From: an uncultured Oscillospiraceae bacterium
GTDB taxonomy: Bacteria; Bacillota_A; Clostridia; Oscillospirales; Oscillospiraceae
DNA: 47,482 bases
Direction of reading: 5' to 3'
Assembly: GCA_900769845.1 (NCBI GenBank)
Contig: CAAGIF010000251.1
Location: 1-47,482, forward strand
In this document: positions 1 to 8,659 of the stretch, in pieces
Layout of the letters: each line of letters opens with the position of its first letter
Numbering within the stretch: the stretch's first letter is position 1
The notes under the pieces: generated by a model
The model's input: the letters and a program-made list of their open reading frames with translations, nothing else
Database searches by the model: none
What the model was told of the DNA's origin: nothing
Program-made: the position numbers and the translations under genes

Positions 1-37
1 AATGGCAACCCGCCGCTGTTTTTGGTATGGGATTGTA

Positions 38-1564
38 TTACAGAACGATAAAGGTGCAGCCGCCTGGAGCAACTTCCACTTTGCCGGTGGCAGGAACGCC
101 CTTCAGTTCGGGCAGCTCATCATTCGCTCCCAGCACCAGTTCCCTGCCATTCAGACACATGGCGCGGCTTCGCATACCGGTCTTGCCGGTGAGAGCATAG
201 ACGGTTGCCTCGCCGGGCAGCTCCACGGTTGTGGTGTCGGTCCAGCTGGTGTTGATTACCAGATATGCCTTGCCTTCCTTGTCGTCTGCGCGGTCGTGAG
301 CAAAGACATGGGCGCCGGGGCGGATCTTCTCGCCGGATGTGTAAACGGTGTTGCCCATGAGTTTCTTCCACAGCAGAACGGCGAAGTAGCTGGGGCGGGG
401 CGCAAAGGTGCCGTGCTTCAGCCAGCCGTAATCGGAGGATGCCAGGGTGTTGTGGAAGATTACACCGTCGGTGACGGTAACGAAGGAACCGATCTCGTTC
501 AGCGTGCGTACGATTTCTGCGTATGTGGAGGCCCATGTGTGGCCGCCGGCGCCGGCATCGCCGGATTCCGTGACCCACATTTCACCGCCGGGAGCAGCAT
601 ACTTATCCCGGTAGGACAGGAAGCAGCGGGCGCTATGTGCAGCGGCACCCAGATATTCCTCGCTCATGCAGCCTTCAAAGGGCGTGAAGGCAGAGGGCAT
701 CATGGCAGCCATGCGCTCGGAAACACCATTGTAATAGTGGTAGGAGAAAATGTCCGGCTTCTCGGCGCAGCCGTCCATCAGATCGCCGGTGGAGCAGTAC
801 GCAAGGGCAGCGGCAATACCTGCGGTGTCACCGCCCTGCGCCCAGGGGTGGGGATTGCCGTCGGCATCCACGCTCATGGCGTTGGGATCGGTATCAGAGG
901 GACCGATGATGGCGCATTCGGGGTAGTTATCCCGAACCCACCTGTGGAAAATATCCTGGTCACGACGGAAATCCGCAGGGGTATAGTCCTTGGGGAAGCC
1001 GGTATTCTTCAGCATATTGGGCTCGTTGACAAACTCCACCGCTTCAATGGGACAACCCAGTTCCCTGGACAGCGCAAAAATCTTCTCGGCCTGCTCGGGA
1101 TGCCAGGGTTCGTCATGGCTGTGCAGACCGTCGCAGTTGGCAACGGAGATCTTCAGCTTGCCGCCAACGGCTTTGACAAAATTGCACAGATTAACCCACT
1201 GCTCCTTGCGCAGGTGGTTGTTGTAACCCTCGGGCATTACGCCGGTTCCGTCGAAGTCATAGTAAGTACGGGTTGCCCAGGTACCGGAGACACGGATCCA
1301 GCAGGGACCCAGCTCCTTTGCCAGCTTGATCAGCCGGGGATTGGTGGTGTCGATGGGATCGTACCACTGGTGCATAGCGCCCATACCTTTGGAGAAATCC
1401 GGAGGAGGAACCTGTTCGGTGCCGTCTATCTGGGCATCGGTGTAAGCCTTCCAGAAGGTGCCGCCGGTAACTTCGGTCATTTCCACATTATAGGAAATCA
1501 GCATGGGGTTGACGCTGCGGATGACCTCCGCCGCATCAGGATTCAGCTTAATAAATTCTGCCAT
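38..1564 (-). CDS. GH79-like glycoside hydrolase, cytoplasmic
   Basis: The 508-residue protein resembles the clan-A (beta/alpha)8 hydrolases of family GH79 (heparanase and beta-glucuronidase type). What can be seen is an Asn-Glu-Pro motif at N180-E181, the usual acid/base position in clan A, and a Thr-Glu-Ser-Gly motif with E333 as the likely nucleophile. E333 is followed by a Gly-rich stretch and a tail (YGWL..GTFAPRPSYF..LLWKKLMG) that matches the conserved GH79 ending before a C-terminal beta domain (about 410-508). There is no signal peptide, so it should act on imported oligosaccharide or glucuronide. The start is supported by AAGGAG eight bases upstream. Family is inferred from motifs; the substrate is unknown, and another clan-A family such as GH39 or GH30 is possible. 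It is followed by only 37 bases of the window, so its downstream context is not visible. Confidence 0.6.
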   Translation of the reverse strand: MAEFIKLNPDAAEVIRSVNPMLISYNVEMTEVTGGTFWKAYTDAQIDGTEQVPPPDFSKGMGAMHQWYDPIDTTNPRLIKLAKELGPCWIRVSGTWATRTYYDFDGTGVMPEGYNNHLRKEQWVNLCNFVKAVGGKLKISVANCDGLHSHDEPWHPEQAEKIFALSRELGCPIEAVEFVNEPNMLKNTGFPKDYTPADFRRDQDIFHRWVRDNYPECAIIGPSDTDPNAMSVDADGNPHPWAQGGDTAGIAAALAYCSTGDLMDGCAEKPDIFSYHYYNGVSERMAAMMPSAFTPFEGCMSEEYLGAAAHSARCFLSYRDKYAAPGGEMWVTESGDAGAGGHTWASTYAEIVRTLNEIGSFVTVTDGVIFHNTLASSDYGWLKHGTFAPRPSYFAVLLWKKLMGNTVYTSGEKIRPGAHVFAHDRADDKEGKAYLVINTSWTDTTTVELPGEATVYALTGKTGMRSRAMCLNGRELVLGANDELPELKGVPATGKVEVAPGGCTFIVL

Positions 1565-1600
1565 AACATTGCTCCTTTGTTTTTAATCCGTGATAGTGCT

Positions 1601-1634
1601 ATGATAACAGCTTTGTCAGAAAATGTAACCGGTT
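1601..1634 (-). promoter_or_regulatory. Putative promoter and palindrome upstream of the GH79-like gene
   Basis: On the minus strand there is a possible -35 TTACAT (1623-1628) and -10 TATCAT (1601-1606) with a 16-base spacer. The perfect palindrome AACCGGTT (1627-1634), with a central CpG as in LacI-family operators, overlaps the -35. Sugar-responsive repression of the glycosidase is an inference; no LacI gene is in the window. Confidence 0.35.
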
Positions 1635-1702
1635 TTTTGTTTCCCGGAATGTTGCCTGGGGAATTGATACCATCCTGCAAGCAGCGAAACTCCACAATCC
1701 GA

Positions 1703-2263
1703 TCACGGGTTGTTTTTTATGCGGAGTATCAATATGGGAGTATTTAAAAACAAGGAAACCACACAAAGGGCAACCAGCATCTTCATTATGACGGACAGCC
1801 CGCTGATGGCATAAACCTCATCCGTACCGTTCCTGACAATTCTCGTCCTTCCCAATACCCCGGCCAACCGATAGGAATCACCGCTTTGGGACAGAAATGT
1901 CCGCTTGTTACGATCTAAGCGGGTATATGTCGAGGCACTCGGGTCTTCCTTTGTTTCCAGAATTTCTCCGGTCAGACTCATTCGGTATATGTGGGAGGGC
2001 GTGGCAAAGAGAATGGTATCATCTTCCCTAATTGTAAAAGCGTAATTTAAGGATGCCTTATGGGTAATACTGTCAATCATCGCACCGTCCCGGAAAATCT
2101 GAATTTCTCCATTCGTACCCACATAGAGATTATCCAATGAATCAACGGCAAAACCGGGAATGGATGGGGATACGGCCCCGGTGAGGAGCATGATAAGAAA
2201 TGGAATTATAACAAGTGCGTGAGATATAGCAAATGCGGCCAAATGCTTCATTTTCTTATGCAT
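1703..2263 (-). CDS. Hypothetical membrane protein with propeller-like segment
   Basis: A 186-residue protein that I do not recognise. It has an N-terminal hydrophobic segment (about 8-30, ISHALVIIPFLIMLLTGAV). Next comes an extracytoplasmic region with beta-propeller-like strand repeats (AVDSLDNLYVGTNGEIQIF, then TIREDDTILFATPSHIYRM), and finally a second membrane segment near the C-terminus (about 158-180) before a short basic tail. The repeats recall NHL or SMP-30-type propeller blades, but there are too few for a whole propeller. The start at 2263 (MHKKMKHL) was preferred over an upstream in-frame GTG at 2311, because a basic N-terminus before the first membrane segment is more typical; its ribosome site (GGCAGG) is weak. 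It lies between the lplA terminator and the glycosidase gene on the same strand. Confidence 0.55.
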   Translation of the reverse strand: MHKKMKHLAAFAISHALVIIPFLIMLLTGAVSPSIPGFAVDSLDNLYVGTNGEIQIFRDGAMIDSITHKASLNYAFTIREDDTILFATPSHIYRMSLTGEILETKEDPSASTYTRLDRNKRTFLSQSGDSYRLAGVLGRTRIVRNGTDEVYAISGLSVIMKMLVALCVVSLFLNTPILILRIKNNP

Positions 2264-2331
2264 TTCATTGTACCTGCCTTTATCACACAAATAATTACCG
2301 CTGACAAACACGGTCTGCGTATTTATATAAA

Positions 2332-2377
2332 ATCCCCTTCTGTGGCTAGCTGCTTATACTATACCACAGAAGGGGAT
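2332..2377 (-). terminator. Terminator of the metVF-gcv-lplA operon
   Basis: A perfect 14-bp inverted repeat (arms 2332-2345 and 2364-2377, loop of 18) begins 37 bases beyond the lplA stop. Read on the minus strand it runs into TTTTATATAAAT, so it fits an intrinsic terminator closing the operon. Confidence 0.8.
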
Positions 2378-2414
2378 CTTCGTCCATAGGGCTGTTCACA
2401 ATCATGGCGCGGGG

Positions 2415-3395
2415 TCAAAATATGCCACCTAGAAGCAGGGAGCAGATGTCACCGGCCTGGTCGATTCCGGTTTCCTCCAGCCGGGCGCGGATGGCATCCG
2501 GGGAGAGGGGACAACCGGCGAGGGTTTCCTCCAGCCGGGGGGCAAGAACCCAGTCCATAGCGTCGGAATAGATCTTTGCTGTCCGGATGACACCGTCTTC
2601 CACCATAAGCTGGATCTGTACGCCGCCCCAGGGGAAGCGGTCTTCCCATTCAAAGGTAAAGGGCAGCTTCTGACCGAAATTCCATTCCCAGCTGCGGTTA
2701 CGCTCCGTCAGTTCCCGGATCCGGTCCTGATCCAGATCCGAGTCCCGGATGGGGGATATCAGGCAGCCGTAGACCTTGGAAAAAGCATCTTTCAAAGCGA
2801 CTTTTAAGCTGTCAATGGTGATATCCGGGTTTAGTTCCTTCAAATTCACCACCCGGCTGCGGACGGAGTCCACGCCCTTTGCCTGCAGCTTTGCCTTGGA
2901 AGGATTCAGATAGCGGCCCATTTTTGCTGTGTCCACATCCACCAGAAGTGTGCCGTGGTGATAGGCCTGCCGACCGTTTTTGTAGAAAGCGTTTCCGGAG
3001 AATTTCCGCCCGTCTGCCAGAATGTCATTCCGCCCGGATTTCTCCGCCGGGATCCCAAGGCTGCGGACAGCTTCCTGGATCACGGACAGCTGCCGGTCCA
3101 GATCGTAATCGCTTTGAGGCACAAGGAAGGTGAAATTCAGATTCCCCAGATCATGGAAAACGGCGCCGCCTCCGGAGAGGCGGCGGGCCAGATGACCGCC
3201 CTCCTCCTGAAGGAGGGCGGTTCTGCATTCTTTCCATGGATTCTGATTGCGCCCGATGACCACTGTGCTCTGGTTCTGCCAGAGGTAGAGGATGCACTGA
3301 TCCTCCTTCACTGTCTCCAGCAGATGCTGTTCCACGGCCAGATTATAGTGGGGATCAAAGCCCACTCCCTCATAAAGCGCAATCTCGGCAATCAT
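2415..3395 (-). CDS. lplA: Lipoate-protein ligase (LplA family)
   Basis: Transfers lipoate via lipoyl-AMP onto a conserved lysine, here most probably that of GcvH encoded in the same operon. The 326-residue protein carries the family signature RRLSGGGAVFHD (71-82) followed by LGNLNFTF, and the DGRKFSGNAF segment that contains the substrate-binding lysine region. The length agrees with two-domain LplA (about 330 residues), so ATP-dependent ligation rather than simple octanoyl transfer is expected. Its ATG overlaps the gcvPB stop codon by four bases (ATGA), indicating translational coupling. It is the last gene of the glycine operon and is followed by a clear terminator. No lipoate synthase is in this window, which suggests scavenged lipoate, but that gene may lie elsewhere. 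Confidence 0.93.
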   Translation of the reverse strand: MIAEIALYEGVGFDPHYNLAVEQHLLETVKEDQCILYLWQNQSTVVIGRNQNPWKECRTALLQEEGGHLARRLSGGGAVFHDLGNLNFTFLVPQSDYDLDRQLSVIQEAVRSLGIPAEKSGRNDILADGRKFSGNAFYKNGRQAYHHGTLLVDVDTAKMGRYLNPSKAKLQAKGVDSVRSRVVNLKELNPDITIDSLKVALKDAFSKVYGCLISPIRDSDLDQDRIRELTERNRSWEWNFGQKLPFTFEWEDRFPWGGVQIQLMVEDGVIRTAKIYSDAMDWVLAPRLEETLAGCPLSPDAIRARLEETGIDQAGDICSLLLGGIF

Positions 3396-4792
3396 CCCTG
3401 ATAGCGCAGAATGGGAGTTCTGGCAGCCCGGACCTCGTCGGGACGGGCGATCTGAGCATTGTGGGGAGCGCCGTGCATGTACTCGGGATCCTTATAACCC
3501 AGCTCGTACAGGCTGCGGAAGACCTCAGCGGCCCAGTCCAGAGTGTCCCGGGACTCGGTTTCGGTGGGCTCCAGCATCAGCGCTTCGTGAACGATCAGGG
3601 GGAAGTACATCGTGGGTGGATGCATGCCGTTGTCAATGAGGCTCTTGGCAACATCCAGAGCGGAAACGCCGGTTTCCTTCTTGAACTTGCTCAGATCCAG
3701 AACGAACTCGTGCATGCAGATCCGGTCGAAGGCAGGCTCGAAGGTACCCTTGATCCGCTCTTGCAGGTAGTTGGCGTTCAGAACGGCGTTCTTTGCTGCC
3801 TCGGGGATACCTTCCTTACCCAGAGTCAGAATGTAGGCCATCGCCTTGACCACCACCAGGAAGTTGCCGGCGAAGGCCTTGACCTGGATATGTCCGGGCT
3901 CGTCCATCATGCTGGACTTGGGCAGGTAGGGGGCAAGGTGCGCTTTGCAGCCCACGGCGCCGCTGCCGGGGCCGCCGCCGCCGTGGGGAGTGGCGAAGGT
4001 CTTGTGCAGGTTCAGGTGGATGCAGTCAAAGCCCATATCGCCGGGGCGGACAACGCCCATAACGGCGTTCAGGTTGGCACCGTCATAGTAGCAAAGGCCG
4101 CCGGCCTCATGGACAAGGCGGGTGATTTCCAGAATATTCTCGTCGAAAATACCCACGGTGTTGGGGTTGGTCAGCATCAGACCTGCGGTATCCTCGCCCA
4201 GAACTGCCTTCAGCGCATCCAGATCCACGCAGCCATTGGGGGCGGAGGGGATGTTGATGATCTGGTAGCCGCACATGGCAGCGGTGGCGGGGTTGGTGCC
4301 GTGGGCGGAGTCGGGAACAATGATCTTGTCCCGCTTCTGATCGCCCCGGGCATCGTGGTACTGCTTGATCAGCAGAACGCCGGTAAATTCGCCATGGGCG
4401 CCGGCGGCGGGCTGGAAGGTCATATCGTCCATGCCGGTGATCTCGCACAGCAGATCATGGGCGGTGTCCAGAACTTCCCGGCAGCCTTCCACGGTGTGCT
4501 TGGGAGCCAGGGGATGCACGCCGGTGAAGCCGGGCAGCGCAGCCATTTCCTCGTCGATCCGGGGATTGTACTTCATGGTGCAGGAGCCCAGGGGATAGAA
4601 ACCGGAGTTGACGCCGTGAACACGCTTGTTCAGCTCGGTGTAGTGGCGGCTCAGATCGGTTTCGCTGATCTCGGGGAGCTTGGGGGCGGTTTCCCGAACC
4701 AGGGAAGCGGGCAGGGCGATTTCTTCTACATCGCATGCGGGCAGGTACTGCATACCACGGCCGGAAACGCTCTTTTCAAAAATCAGTTTCAT
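3392..4792 (-). CDS. gcvPB: Glycine dehydrogenase (decarboxylating) subunit 2
   Basis: PLP-carrying subunit of the split P-protein of the glycine cleavage system. With GcvPA it decarboxylates glycine and passes the aminomethyl group to lipoyl-GcvH. The 466-residue length is normal for GcvPB. The pyridoxal-phosphate lysine is K264 in the HLNLHKTFATPHGGGGPG motif, and the AHGTNPA and YYDGANLNA motifs of the fold-type I family are present. The gene overlaps gcvPA upstream by four bases (ATGA) and lplA downstream by four bases, so the three are translationally coupled. Expression is expected to follow the glycine riboswitch at the head of the operon. Confidence 0.97.
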   Translation of the reverse strand: MKLIFEKSVSGRGMQYLPACDVEEIALPASLVRETAPKLPEISETDLSRHYTELNKRVHGVNSGFYPLGSCTMKYNPRIDEEMAALPGFTGVHPLAPKHTVEGCREVLDTAHDLLCEITGMDDMTFQPAAGAHGEFTGVLLIKQYHDARGDQKRDKIIVPDSAHGTNPATAAMCGYQIINIPSAPNGCVDLDALKAVLGEDTAGLMLTNPNTVGIFDENILEITRLVHEAGGLCYYDGANLNAVMGVVRPGDMGFDCIHLNLHKTFATPHGGGGPGSGAVGCKAHLAPYLPKSSMMDEPGHIQVKAFAGNFLVVVKAMAYILTLGKEGIPEAAKNAVLNANYLQERIKGTFEPAFDRICMHEFVLDLSKFKKETGVSALDVAKSLIDNGMHPPTMYFPLIVHEALMLEPTETESRDTLDWAAEVFRSLYELGYKDPEYMHGAPHNAQIARPDEVRAARTPILRYQG

Positions 4793-6108
4793 GCCTCCAG
4801 CACCTCCTTTACGATGGCAGCCGCCTTGTCAAGCTGCTGCTTGGATACTTTTTCGGTGGCGCACCACAGAATGCCCCCGTCTACTATCAGACCGCCCAGA
4901 ATGTCGGCTTTTTCCAGTGCTTCCAGCACGGCTTCTGCCCTGGGCATCACGGTGACAAATTCGTGGAAATATTCGCCGGCATACTTCAGAGAAACACCGG
5001 GGATCTTGCAGAGCTGATTTGCCAGATAGTGAGCCTTGGCCATGGACTGCTTTGCAGCCTCGGCAAGACCGCGGGGGCCCATAGCTGCCAGATACAGACC
5101 TGCGGTCAGGGCGCACAGAGCCTGGTTGGAGCAGATGTTGGAGCTGGCCTTTTCCCGACGGATATGCTGCTCACGAGCCTGCAGACTCAGAACGAAAGCC
5201 CGCTCACCTTCAGCATCCACGGTCTCGCCAACAATTCTGCCGGGGAGCTTACGCATATGCTTGGCGGTGGTTGCCATATAGCCCAGGTAGGGGCCACCAT
5301 AGCTCAGGGGCATGCCCAGAGGCTGGGCTTCGCCCACGGCGATGTCGGCGCCCTGCTCTCTGGGGGTCTTCATGATGCCCAGAGCGATGGGGTTGCAGCC
5401 CAGAATGTACAGGGAGCCGTTGGCGTGAACTGCCTCGGCGATGGCTTCGGCATCTTCAAACAGACCGTTGAAGTTGGGCTGCTGCACATAAACAGAAGCC
5501 ACATCGGCGGTGAGCATTTCCTTCAGCGCATCCAGATCGGTTTTGCCGTCCTTGGTGGGAATGATCCGCAGCTCATCGTTGGTGCCGTAGCAGTAGGTGC
5601 GGACGGTGTTGATGGTGTCGGGATGAGCGGCGCCGGAGATCAGAGTGACCCGACGCTTCCGGTCCCGGCACATAGCGGCAGCTTCTGCGGCGGCGGTGGC
5701 GCCGTCGTAGACGGAAGCGTTGGAAACATCCATACCCGTCAGCTCGCAGATGCCGGTCTGATACTCAAAGATGGACTGGAGAATGCCCTGGCTCATTTCC
5801 GCCTGGTAGGGGGTATAAGCGGTGAGGAATTCTTCCTTCGCCGGGATGTACTTGACAATACTGGGGATGTAGTGGTCATAAGCGCCTGCGCCCCGCAGAA
5901 CGGTGGAAAACACATGGTTTTTTGCAGCCATGTCAGAAACCATACGGTTTACTTCCAGCTCGCTCTTGCCCTCGGGAATGTTCAGCGCGCCGTCTTCCAG
6001 ATACATTTCGGCGGGAACATCCCTGTAAAGCTCGCGGTAATCATTCAGGCCGATGGCCTTCAGCATCTCCAGCCGTTCCTCCGGGGTGGAGGGGATGAAG
6101 CTTGCCAT
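4789..6108 (-). CDS. gcvPA: Glycine dehydrogenase (decarboxylating) subunit 1
   Basis: Partner of GcvPB in the heterotetrameric P-protein typical of Gram-positive bacteria and archaea. The 439-residue sequence begins with the characteristic FIPSTPEERLEML and contains YTPYQAEMSQGILQ, YDGATAAAEAAAM and LQAREQHIRREKASSNICSNQAL, all family landmarks. It lacks the PLP lysine, which sits in GcvPB, as expected for this subunit. The start at 6108 lies three bases beyond the gcvH stop and uses a GAGGAGG site embedded in the end of gcvH. The stop overlaps the gcvPB start. Confidence 0.97.
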   Translation of the reverse strand: MASFIPSTPEERLEMLKAIGLNDYRELYRDVPAEMYLEDGALNIPEGKSELEVNRMVSDMAAKNHVFSTVLRGAGAYDHYIPSIVKYIPAKEEFLTAYTPYQAEMSQGILQSIFEYQTGICELTGMDVSNASVYDGATAAAEAAAMCRDRKRRVTLISGAAHPDTINTVRTYCYGTNDELRIIPTKDGKTDLDALKEMLTADVASVYVQQPNFNGLFEDAEAIAEAVHANGSLYILGCNPIALGIMKTPREQGADIAVGEAQPLGMPLSYGGPYLGYMATTAKHMRKLPGRIVGETVDAEGERAFVLSLQAREQHIRREKASSNICSNQALCALTAGLYLAAMGPRGLAEAAKQSMAKAHYLANQLCKIPGVSLKYAGEYFHEFVTVMPRAEAVLEALEKADILGGLIVDGGILWCATEKVSKQQLDKAAAIVKEVLEA

Positions 6109-6111
6109 AGA

Positions 6112-6489
6112 TTAGCCCTCCTCAGCGCAGAAGGCTTCGTAAGCGGCAGCATCCAGAGTCTCTTCGGTTTCGGCGATGTTCTCAACCTTGATGATCCATG
6201 CGCCGTAGGGATCTTCGTTCAGCAGTTCAGGGGAATCTTCCAGCTCTTCGTTCACAGCGCAGACAACACCGGAAACGGGGCAGATCAGATCGGAAACGGC
6301 CTTGACGGATTCCACATCGCCAAAGCTCTCGCCAGCGGTGACTTCATCGCCAACAGCGGGCAGATTCACAAAAACCACATCGCCCAGGGCATCCTGCGCG
6401 AAATCGGAAATGCCGATAACGGCAACATCGTCTTCGACTTTTAACCACTCATGGGACTTGGAATACTGCAGATCGGTAGGATAGTTCAT
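6112..6489 (-). CDS. gcvH: Glycine cleavage system H protein
   Basis: Small lipoyl-carrier protein that shuttles the aminomethyl intermediate between the P, T and L proteins. The 125-residue length is standard. The lipoylation site is K63 in [12 protein letters not shown], the typical ESVKA context. The start at 6489 ([15 protein letters not shown]) was chosen because GGAGG lies eight bases upstream; an in-frame TTG 15 bases earlier overlaps that ribosome site. It sits between gcvT and gcvPA. A 51-base gap to gcvT contains a short CCGC/GCGG stem without a U-tract. The same operon carries lplA, the likely enzyme that charges K63. Confidence 0.97.
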   Translation of the reverse strand: MNYPTDLQYSKSHEWLKVEDDVAVIGISDFAQDALGDVVFVNLPAVGDEVTAGESFGDVESVKAVSDLICPVSGVVCAVNEELEDSPELLNEDPYGAWIIKVENIAETEETLDAAAYEAFCAEEG

Positions 6490-6540
6490 AATGGTTACCT
6501 CCAAAAAATAGTTATATTATGTTCCGCGCCTGCGGAAAAA

Positions 6541-7722
6541 TTACAGATGGATGACGGCCTTACCGTAGGGGGGCTCGTTCTGGATCATGTGCTTGGCTAC
6601 TACCTGGGCCTTCAGCTTCTTGCCACGGACATCCACATGGATGATATCTTCCTTGGTAATGGAGCTGTCGATGTAGGCAAAGCCAATGGAGCGCTTGCCG
6701 GTGGTGTCGAGGATGTTGCCGTTCTCGTCGAAATGATAGTAAGGAACCATGGTGCCGGAAGTGACCCAGCCGATGTGGCGGTCATTCAGATAGATGTCCA
6801 TGCCGGCGCGCATAACGCCACGGTCGATGAGGGCGATGGGCATGACCTTCCTGGCAGTTCCGTTTTCCTTCTGGGCCAGCAGAATGTCCCGGGCGATGAA
6901 GTCACCCTTCTCCTCTGCGAAGGAAACGGCAAACTTTGCCAGGGAAACTGCGAAGATGGGCATTTCGTTTCCGTCGTGATCCTCACCCATTTCATGGCCG
7001 TACAGGGGAAGGCCGGCTTCCAGACGGAGGGTATCACGGGCGCCCAGAGCAGTGGGGGCGGCGCCCAGCTCGATTAGCCGGTTCCACAGCCAGGTCACAT
7101 CCTTGGCGTCGATGAACAATTCCCAGCCGATGGGATCGCCGGTGTAACCGGTCTTGGAAACACGGACGGTATGCCCTTCCATATCCAGTTCGTTCAGATC
7201 GTTCTTCTTGGGGCCGGTGATCTCGGCGCCGCCGGAAAGGATCTTCAGGATCTTTTCGGAATCGGGACCCTGCACAGCGATGGAGGAATAGGTGTCGGTG
7301 ATATTGGTGATGGTGCAGTCATAATCGGGCAGGTACTTGGCGAAATGGGCCAGGTCCTTATCGGTATTGGAGGCGTTGACGATGAGCATATACCGGTCAG
7401 CTTCGTACATGTACAGGTAAGCGTCGTCCACGGCGCCGCCGTTTTCGTTGGGAATGATGCAGTACTGGGCCCGGCCGGGAACCAGAGCTGCCACATTGCT
7501 GGACAGGACCTTCTGCAAAAATTCCACCCGCTGGGAGCCTTCCACGATCAGACGGCCCATATGGGACACATCAAAGATGCCGCAGTGCTTCCGGTCATAC
7601 AGATGCTCGGTGACAATGCCGGCGGGATACTGAATGGGCATTTCCCAGCCGCCGAAGTCAACCATAGTTGCGCCTGCTGCCACATGGGCATCATAGAGAG
7701 GGGTACGCTTCAGTTCACTCAT
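6541..7722 (-). CDS. gcvT: Aminomethyltransferase (glycine cleavage T protein)
   Basis: Releases ammonia from aminomethyl-GcvH and loads the one-carbon unit on tetrahydrofolate, giving 5,10-methylene-THF. The 393-residue protein starts SELKRTPLYDAHVAAGATMVDFGGWEMP and contains HCGIFDVSHMGRL, TGYTGDPIGWELF and LGARDTLRLEAGLPLYGHEM, the usual folate and aminomethyl-binding segments of GcvT. The start at 7722 has AGGAG nine to ten bases upstream; a longer in-frame reading would run into metF. It lies 19 bases after metF, so the methylene-THF it makes is the substrate of the enzyme encoded just upstream. Confidence 0.96.
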   Translation of the reverse strand: MSELKRTPLYDAHVAAGATMVDFGGWEMPIQYPAGIVTEHLYDRKHCGIFDVSHMGRLIVEGSQRVEFLQKVLSSNVAALVPGRAQYCIIPNENGGAVDDAYLYMYEADRYMLIVNASNTDKDLAHFAKYLPDYDCTITNITDTYSSIAVQGPDSEKILKILSGGAEITGPKKNDLNELDMEGHTVRVSKTGYTGDPIGWELFIDAKDVTWLWNRLIELGAAPTALGARDTLRLEAGLPLYGHEMGEDHDGNEMPIFAVSLAKFAVSFAEEKGDFIARDILLAQKENGTARKVMPIALIDRGVMRAGMDIYLNDRHIGWVTSGTMVPYYHFDENGNILDTTGKRSIGFAYIDSSITKEDIIHVDVRGKKLKAQVVAKHMIQNEPPYGKAVIHL

Positions 7723-7741
7723 AGCTGTTTCTCCTTTTATT

Positions 7742-8659
7742 TTAAATTCCGGCTTTTTCCAGAATAATGGGTACATTCTTTTCGGCGCCGATGGCCATAA
7801 TGTGCACGCCGGAGCAGAGATTTTCCGCCTTGATACTTGCGATCAGCTCGGCAGCGATCTCAATGCCGAGCTTGCCGGGCAGACCCTTGACGCCGGAGGC
7901 TTTGCCTTCCTCGGCGGCCGCGGCCAGGCGGTCGATCTGATCCTGGGGAACGGCGATGCCGGGGACATTCTGGTTCATGAACTTGGCCATGCCCGCGGTC
8001 TTCAGAGGGATGATGCCTGCCATGATGGGAACCTGGATGTTGGCCTTGTCCACAGCATCCAGGAAACGCTTCAGGCTTTCCAGTTCAAAGATACCCTGGG
8101 TCTGGATGTAACGGGCGCCGGCCTCTACCTTCTGGCGGAGTTTGTTGATCTGCAGGGGCATGGGCTCGTAGACGGGGGTGACAGCTGCGCCCTTGAAGAG
8201 TTTGGGAGCGCCGCCGGAGAGAGGGTTGCCGCCGCAGTCGCAGCCGGTAGCTTCCACCCGGGAGAGCATATTCAGAATGCCCACGCTGTCCAGGTCGTAC
8301 ACGGGCTTGGCGTCCTTGCAGTCACCCACCACGGGGTGATCGCCGGTGAGAGCCAGCACGGTGTCAATGCCGAAGGAAGCGGCGGACAGCACATCTGCTA
8401 GGATAGCCATGCGATTGCGGTCCCGGCCGGTGATCTGCAGGATGGGCTCCACGCCGGCCTGCTTCAGCTGAATGCACAGACCCAGGGAGGATGCCTTCAG
8501 ACATGCGGATTGCATATCCGTGACATTCACGCCATGAACTTTGTCCTTCAGCAGAGCGGCCACGGAGAGCTGCTCGGAAAAATCGTAACCCTTGGGGGGC
8601 GCCATTTCGGCGGTAACGGCAAACAGGCCGGATTCCAATGCGTTTTGAAGCTGACTCAT
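7742..8659 (-). CDS. metF: Methylenetetrahydrofolate reductase
   Basis: Reduces 5,10-methylene-THF to 5-methyl-THF in methionine synthesis or in the methyl branch of the Wood-Ljungdahl pathway. The 305-residue (beta/alpha)8 flavoprotein shows FAVTAEMAPPKGYD at the N-terminus, VLALTGDHP, and GARYIQTQGIFELE, all MTHFR landmarks. Its ATG overlaps the metV stop by one base (TAATG), so the two are coupled, matching the MetF-MetV heteromer known in acetogens such as Moorella. Its place in a glycine cleavage operon implies that methylene-THF from glycine is passed on to methyl-THF. The electron donor cannot be read from the sequence. Confidence 0.95.
   Translation of the reverse strand: MSQLQNALESGLFAVTAEMAPPKGYDFSEQLSVAALLKDKVHGVNVTDMQSACLKASSLGLCIQLKQAGVEPILQITGRDRNRMAILADVLSAASFGIDTVLALTGDHPVVGDCKDAKPVYDLDSVGILNMLSRVEATGCDCGGNPLSGGAPKLFKGAAVTPVYEPMPLQINKLRQKVEAGARYIQTQGIFELESLKRFLDAVDKANIQVPIMAGIIPLKTAGMAKFMNQNVPGIAVPQDQIDRLAAAAEEGKASGVKGLPGKLGIEIAAELIASIKAENLCSGVHIMAIGAEKNVPIILEKAGI

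Noticed and set aside
2..1747. Plus-strand open frame of 581 codons over the GH79-like gene
   Set aside because: It is antisense to a gene with catalytic motifs and a good ribosome site. Its protein is Gly/Val/His-rich with no recognisable motif, typical of a shadow frame in GC-rich coding DNA.
4735..6444. Plus-strand open frame of 569 codons over gcvPA and gcvH
   Set aside because: Antisense shadow of two unmistakable glycine cleavage genes; it crosses their operon boundary and has no motif.
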